Part shown: positions 59,794-64,000 of the stretch, piece after piece
How positions within the stretch are numbered: position 1 is the first letter of the stretch
Layout of the letters: each line of letters starts with the position of its first letter
NCBI GenBank assembly: GCA_905234815.1
Contig: CAJOIX010000003.1
Span: 1-64,000 of the forward strand
Direction of reading: 5' to 3'
DNA: 64,000 bases
Origin: an uncultured Prevotella sp.
Lineage (GTDB): Bacteria; Bacteroidota; Bacteroidia; Bacteroidales; Bacteroidaceae
Program-made: the position numbers and the translations under genes
Notes under the pieces: generated by a model
The model's database searches: none
Seen by the model: only the letters and a program-made list of their open reading frames with translations
What the model was told of the DNA's origin: nothing

Positions 59794-62700
59794 TTATCTT
59801 ATTACTACTTTTTTCCCGTTAATAATGTAAATACCCTTTGCCAGACCATCGGGTGATAAGTCGTGATTGCCATCAGTTACCTTGCGGCCGTCAAGGGTGT
59901 AGATGCAGTTGTCAGCGTTCAGCGTTTCTGGCTCGCCATCCAACGTACTGATGCCTGTGGTCTGTTCGTTGCTGGTGTCGTCAAAAGCCATGAGATAGGA
60001 GGCGCGCTGCACCTGACCATCAACAACGAAGTGGTCTTCTTGCGGTATGAAGTTAAAGTGGTAGGAGGTACGCGTGGATACATCCATCATCGCATGTTTC
60101 TTGGCCGACTTTGTTTGAACGGGAATCTCCGTTTCGTTGGTAATGAGTTTGGGATTGGCCCCAATAAGAGCGGAATTGCCATTCCACTGGCCCTTATAGG
60201 CATCGCCCCAGACATTTCGGTACCAAGTGTTGTAGCTCTTTTTGCTGTTATAGGACATGAAATAGGAGTAGTCGGGAATACGGCCCATAGGATCGTAGGT
60301 GCCAAGGAAAAGATAGGTGTACTTCCCATTCTCGCCGTAGGTCTCATGCTCTTCAGTTTTGCCGCTCTTTTTGTAAGCCCAGACATTCCAATCCTGGTAA
60401 GGAACCTTCGCTTCGTCGCCTGTACCAATTTCATAGCCCCTAGCTTCAAACTGCAGTTTGGCATATGCACGGATATCTTTTGCAGCCGTTTCGTATATAT
60501 CCTTGGGCACAACAGGCACAATGAGGTAGGGATAACCAGCCCGCATCACGATGGGGCTTCCGTCAGTACCTTTTTCGGCTTGGTCGTAGGTTTCCGTATC
60601 AGTGTTCCACCAGCACAAACCTGTGTCATGGGCTTTGGTCATCAGGTTTTCGGCAAAGTGGAGGGTGATTTGGCGGGTATCGTAATTGCGAGTGACACGA
60701 TAGAGGGTGCTCACCAGAGGCTCATAACCCGTTTCACCGGCAGTAATCTCACCCTTTTTCAGAGTCTGCACCTTCGCTCCAGCGGGGGCGCCGAAGATTT
60801 CCATCAACTGTTTGTAGGTAAGATCGAAGGGAAGACAAATGGTATAGTAATCCATTTCGCGATATTCCGTTGCATCGGGCGTGACGGTTGGATTATAATC
60901 TACCGACCCTGTGAGCACAAACTGATGCCAGCCGGCATAGGCGGTATCAAATTTGTACTGGTCATCATCGCTTGGTTTGGCTGCTGATACCTGTTCGGCT
61001 GTGGTCTGATAACCTGACATTCCGGCAGAAAGCGTCTTGTCGTAGGCATCCCACAAATAACCATAAGTACCGGTAATGAAGGCGTGGAGATATTCCGTTT
61101 GGTTGGGCCAAACGAGCACATGACCGTCACCATCAATGTTCTGCAATTCATCGTAGATGGAATACTGGCGCGTCGTATCGGTATAGCACTTCACTATCTC
61201 TTTCGAAAGGCCAGCAGGCCAGTGCAGGATAGCAAACACTTTACCACTCTCGCCTTCGCCATTGACATAACTTTCGCGTGTGATGGGCGAAACATTGTTA
61301 AATCCGCCCCAACCAACAAGTGTGCCCTCGCCAAAGGAGAAAGCCTCACAAGTGGGCGCTTCGCCTGTTCCAAGCAAGAATACATCTGTGAAATGCTCAT
61401 CGAGCGAGAATGCGCGGTGCTTCACGCTTTCCAGATTTGCAGGCAGTGTGATGGTGTGTGGACGATCGGCAACGTCCATAGTGGCAATATCGCCCTCTTC
61501 GAGCTTTGCATCGGCATTATAGCAGAGTTCGCGTCCTGTGCCGTTGCCATCCTCATCGAGTTCGGTTGTGGTAACGGTCACGAGAGGATCGTTATCGTAG
61601 AAGGCATAGGCACCTATGTGCTTGTAGTTGCCAGGTATGCAGATATAGGTCATCTGTTTCACATTGCCAAGCATATAGTCAGGCAGGGTGGTCATCGAAA
61701 CATCAGTGGGCAGTTTCACACTTTCAACCGCTGCTCCCCAATGGGCATTTTCAACATTCTCGCCACCATGACCAGTGAAGACCATATCCGTCTGCGTGGG
61801 GAATACAGCCTTGGAGAGATCGGCTGTCTGGATGCGGGCATTGTCCAGTCCGCCACCTGCACTCACTTGAATATCGTCCATATTCAACCGACCTGCGAGC
61901 ACAATGTGTTGCAATCCGTCGCAGAAGGTGGTGTTTTTCTCCATGCGCTGCTCACTGGTAGTTGGATGAATCATAAGTGTGAGCGGGCGCATCTGGCCTG
62001 GTTCGGCAGTCCAAGCGGTGTAGGTATTGGTCGTTGTGTTGTAGGAACCTACGACTTTAAGATTTTTGCAAGCTGTCTTATAGTTGCAGTTTTTGTAGTC
62101 TGATGCGCTGAGCGAGGTGTCGTTGTCGGGCAAGGCCAGCTGTTGAACCACCTCGTTACCTGTAATACTTTCAGTCAAGTTAAGGCCGCTGACGAGTGTT
62201 GCCAGATGGAGATCCACCTGTGTGGCGGCGGTATAGTTCTTCAATTCAGCCACATCGGCAGCATTGATGGTGCCGATAAGGTTCAGACGCGGTGTCCGTT
62301 GTGTGCTGCTGTTCAAACAGTTACGTACACCTGCAAACGAACCGGCAGTGCGGATATAACTGATCAGGGTTGGCCGGTCGCAGGTGAACACGCCTCCACT
62401 GTATTTACAGTTGTTGGAGAAGGGTGCCACCACATTCTTAAAGGTAGAAACCGTTTCGAGGGTTGCCGGATAGGTATAGGACTTCTCGTCGTTAAAACCT
62501 GCGTACGCCTCATTGCCTTCTTTATTCGTGGCATTGGTGGGGATAATAATATGCTTTACTGTGCTGTTCAACTTAGAGAAATCATAGCCCAGTTGTGAGA
62601 TGTTCACCCAGGTGAAGTCAACGGCTCCACACTTCAAATAGGCAAGTTCATCCCAGAGAGAGATAGGATTTTTGCTACCATCGTTCACGCTCCAATTCAT

Positions 62701-64000
62701 ATAGGGATAGTCGGCAAAGGTGCCGTTGCTCTGGAATTTTGGCATGAACGAGATGGTGGTTTCCTCGTTTACCACGGCACTATAGTGGCGCATATTGAGT
62801 TTACCCGGATACGTCCAGATAGAGAGTCGCTTCTTTGTGTTGTCGTCGTACCGTGCAAAGGTGAGGAGTCGGTTCCAGTCGCCATCGTATTGGAAGTCTG
62901 TTACACCGTTTTTTGAGTCCGTTGCTGTGGCGGGAGTGGGCAGGATATAAGCCACCTGGTCGTTGTATTCCTTATTACCTGTGATGATATTACGCAATTC
63001 GGTGCCAGGGGCAAGGCTGCAATCAGAGAGATCAATGAGCCACGCGTTTGGCAAACGGCCAAAGTATTTCAAATCGGCATTGTTCAGAGTGCCTTGTATG
63101 GTGAGATATTTGAGCACTTCGCGCTGAGTGGGTTCCACCAGCAGGAAGGCATTTTCGCACTGGCCCGCCTCCGATACTTTTACACGGACTATGTTTTTGT
63201 TTTCTTCGCCCGACAAATCGTATTCCACAAGGGTTTTCAGTTGAGGCTTCAGCGAAGAATAATCAATAGCGCCCTTGGTCACGCCGAGACGTTCAAGGTT
63301 TGGCAGGGTGGCGGCATTGAGCGAGAGTTTTTCTTCTATTTCTGCATTGAAAAGATTCAAGCCTTTCAAGCGGGTGTAATCATTGAGGGCAGCAATATCG
63401 GCAGCGTTGAGTTTTACCATCTCGGGATAGGTAGCGGTCTTTACTACCAGATTGTTGACCGCTTCTTGCTCTACCATTCGGCTGGCCAGAGAGATGATAT
63501 CGCCCAGTTCACCAGAGCGATAGACAGTCACTTCGCCATTGGAATTGCCGCCGTAGCGTTGCAGTTTCAGCAGGGTGACACGGCTTTCCAGGGGGATGCG
63601 GTCGTCGGTGTTGACGAAATTGCTATCGTCGGTACCCACGAGATACATCATTGATTTCTGGCGCAAATCGCTATGGAACATGGCTATGTCGGCACCTGCG
63701 TTGAAATGCTGACGGGTTTGGTCGTTGCGGATTTCCTCGTTGTCGTCCGCGCCTTTATTGACGAACATAAGCGAAACGATTTGAGTATCGTTGATGGCAC
63801 GGGCACGCCCCGCAAACTCAACACAGCGTGTGGCCACTTGGTCAACGGTGAGTTCGCTGTCGCTGATGTTTTGCGGCATCAGAATTCCCAACGGCTTCTT
63901 GAACTTGCCATCGTCAATCATTTGCAGAAAACTCTTCAAGCCAGCAACGGCCGCAGCGGCATTGGATTCGGTGGTAGTGTCAATATCGTAAAGGTCGAAA
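59794..64000 (-). CDS. BspA-like leucine-rich-repeat surface protein (partial, 5' end beyond window)
   Basis: LRR_5-like segments (YICIPGNYKHIGAYAFYDNDPL), C-terminal IYTLDGRKVTDGNHDLSPDGLAKGIYIINGKKVVIR; reading frame stays open to the window edge. Confidence 0.85.
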   Translation of the reverse strand, partial: FDLYDIDTTTESNAAAAVAGLKSFLQMIDDGKFKKPLGILMPQNISDSELTVDQVATRCVEFAGRARAINDTQIVSLMFVNKGADDNEEIRNDQTRQHFNAGADIAMFHSDLRQKSMMYLVGTDDSNFVNTDDRIPLESRVTLLKLQRYGGNSNGEVTVYRSGELGDIISLASRMVEQEAVNNLVVKTATYPEMVKLNAADIAALNDYTRLKGLNLFNAEIEEKLSLNAATLPNLERLGVTKGAIDYSSLKPQLKTLVEYDLSGEENKNIVRVKVSEAGQCENAFLLVEPTQREVLKYLTIQGTLNNADLKYFGRLPNAWLIDLSDCSLAPGTELRNIITGNKEYNDQVAYILPTPATATDSKNGVTDFQYDGDWNRLLTFARYDDNTKKRLSIWTYPGKLNMRHYSAVVNEETTISFMPKFQSNGTFADYPYMNWSVNDGSKNPISLWDELAYLKCGAVDFTWVNISQLGYDFSKLNSTVKHIIIPTNATNKEGNEAYAGFNDEKSYTYPATLETVSTFKNVVAPFSNNCKYSGGVFTCDRPTLISYIRTAGSFAGVRNCLNSSTQRTPRLNLIGTINAADVAELKNYTAATQVDLHLATLVSGLNLTESITGNEVVQQLALPDNDTSLSASDYKNCNYKTACKNLKVVGSYNTTTNTYTAWTAEPGQMRPLTLMIHPTTSEQRMEKNTTFCDGLQHIVLAGRLNMDDIQVSAGGGLDNARIQTADLSKAVFPTQTDMVFTGHGGENVENAHWGAAVESVKLPTDVSMTTLPDYMLGNVKQMTYICIPGNYKHIGAYAFYDNDPLVTVTTTELDEDGNGTGRELCYNADAKLEEGDIATMDVADRPHTITLPANLESVKHRAFSLDEHFTDVFLLGTGEAPTCEAFSFGEGTLVGWGGFNNVSPITRESYVNGEGESGKVFAILHWPAGLSKEIVKCYTDTTRQYSIYDELQNIDGDGHVLVWPNQTEYLHAFITGTYGYLWDAYDKTLSAGMSGYQTTAEQVSAAKPSDDDQYKFDTAYAGWHQFVLTGSVDYNPTVTPDATEYREMDYYTICLPFDLTYKQLMEIFGAPAGAKVQTLKKGEITAGETGYEPLVSTLYRVTRNYDTRQITLHFAENLMTKAHDTGLCWWNTDTETYDQAEKGTDGSPIVMRAGYPYLIVPVVPKDIYETAAKDIRAYAKLQFEARGYEIGTGDEAKVPYQDWNVWAYKKSGKTEEHETYGENGKYTYLFLGTYDPMGRIPDYSYFMSYNSKKSYNTWYRNVWGDAYKGQWNGNSALIGANPKLITNETEIPVQTKSAKKHAMMDVSTRTSYHFNFIPQEDHFVVDGQVQRASYLMAFDDTSNEQTTGISTLDGEPETLNADNCIYTLDGRKVTDGNHDLSPDGLAKGIYIINGKKVVIR

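Noticed and set aside
59794-64000. Possible frameshift or TTG start at 63939 for the BspA-like gene
   Set aside because: The frame stays open to the window edge, so the gene is simply truncated by the window.

Overview
Bacteroidota chromosomal window, most likely Prevotella/Segatella-like. This is inferred from BspA-type LRR protein with a Prevotella-style C-terminus, T9SS/CHU_C domain protein, DUF5687, and TTTG-N19-TAnnTTTG promoters. Most of it is housekeeping: ppdK, htpG, sigma-70, alpha-amylase, fabD, two uvrA paralogs, ftsK, ligA, kdsD, cardiolipin synthase, a two-component system, hppA, mtaB, coaW, BamA-like OMP, uracil permease, class III fbp, PafA-like phosphatase, a TonB-type OMP, aroB and a BspA-like surface protein that runs off the right edge. 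There are three tRNAs (Arg-ACG, Gly-CCC, Thr-CGT). I saw no rRNA, CRISPR array, prophage or IS element. The most interesting unexplained structure is a family of five dispersed intergenic arrays. Each has 4-5 units at an exact 22-bp period, and each unit is a near-palindrome AAAAGC(TAT/ATA)GCTTTT. All have a conserved-length 31-bp flank, usually ending in a TGA-N3-TCA box. Other notable items: a 100-bp direct repeat of the ppdK 5' region bracketing an SDR gene, with the only mismatch in the -7 box; a duplicated tRNA-Arg 3' end plus terminator; a small membrane protein with 11 consecutive His next to the pyrophosphatase; an unannotated 29-aa ORF with its own apparent transcription unit; a GC-rich structured leader upstream of an AspT-like transporter; and a strongly C/A-biased gene block at 51.3-54.9 kb. 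All calls are by eye from sequence and the supplied ORF translations; no database search was run.
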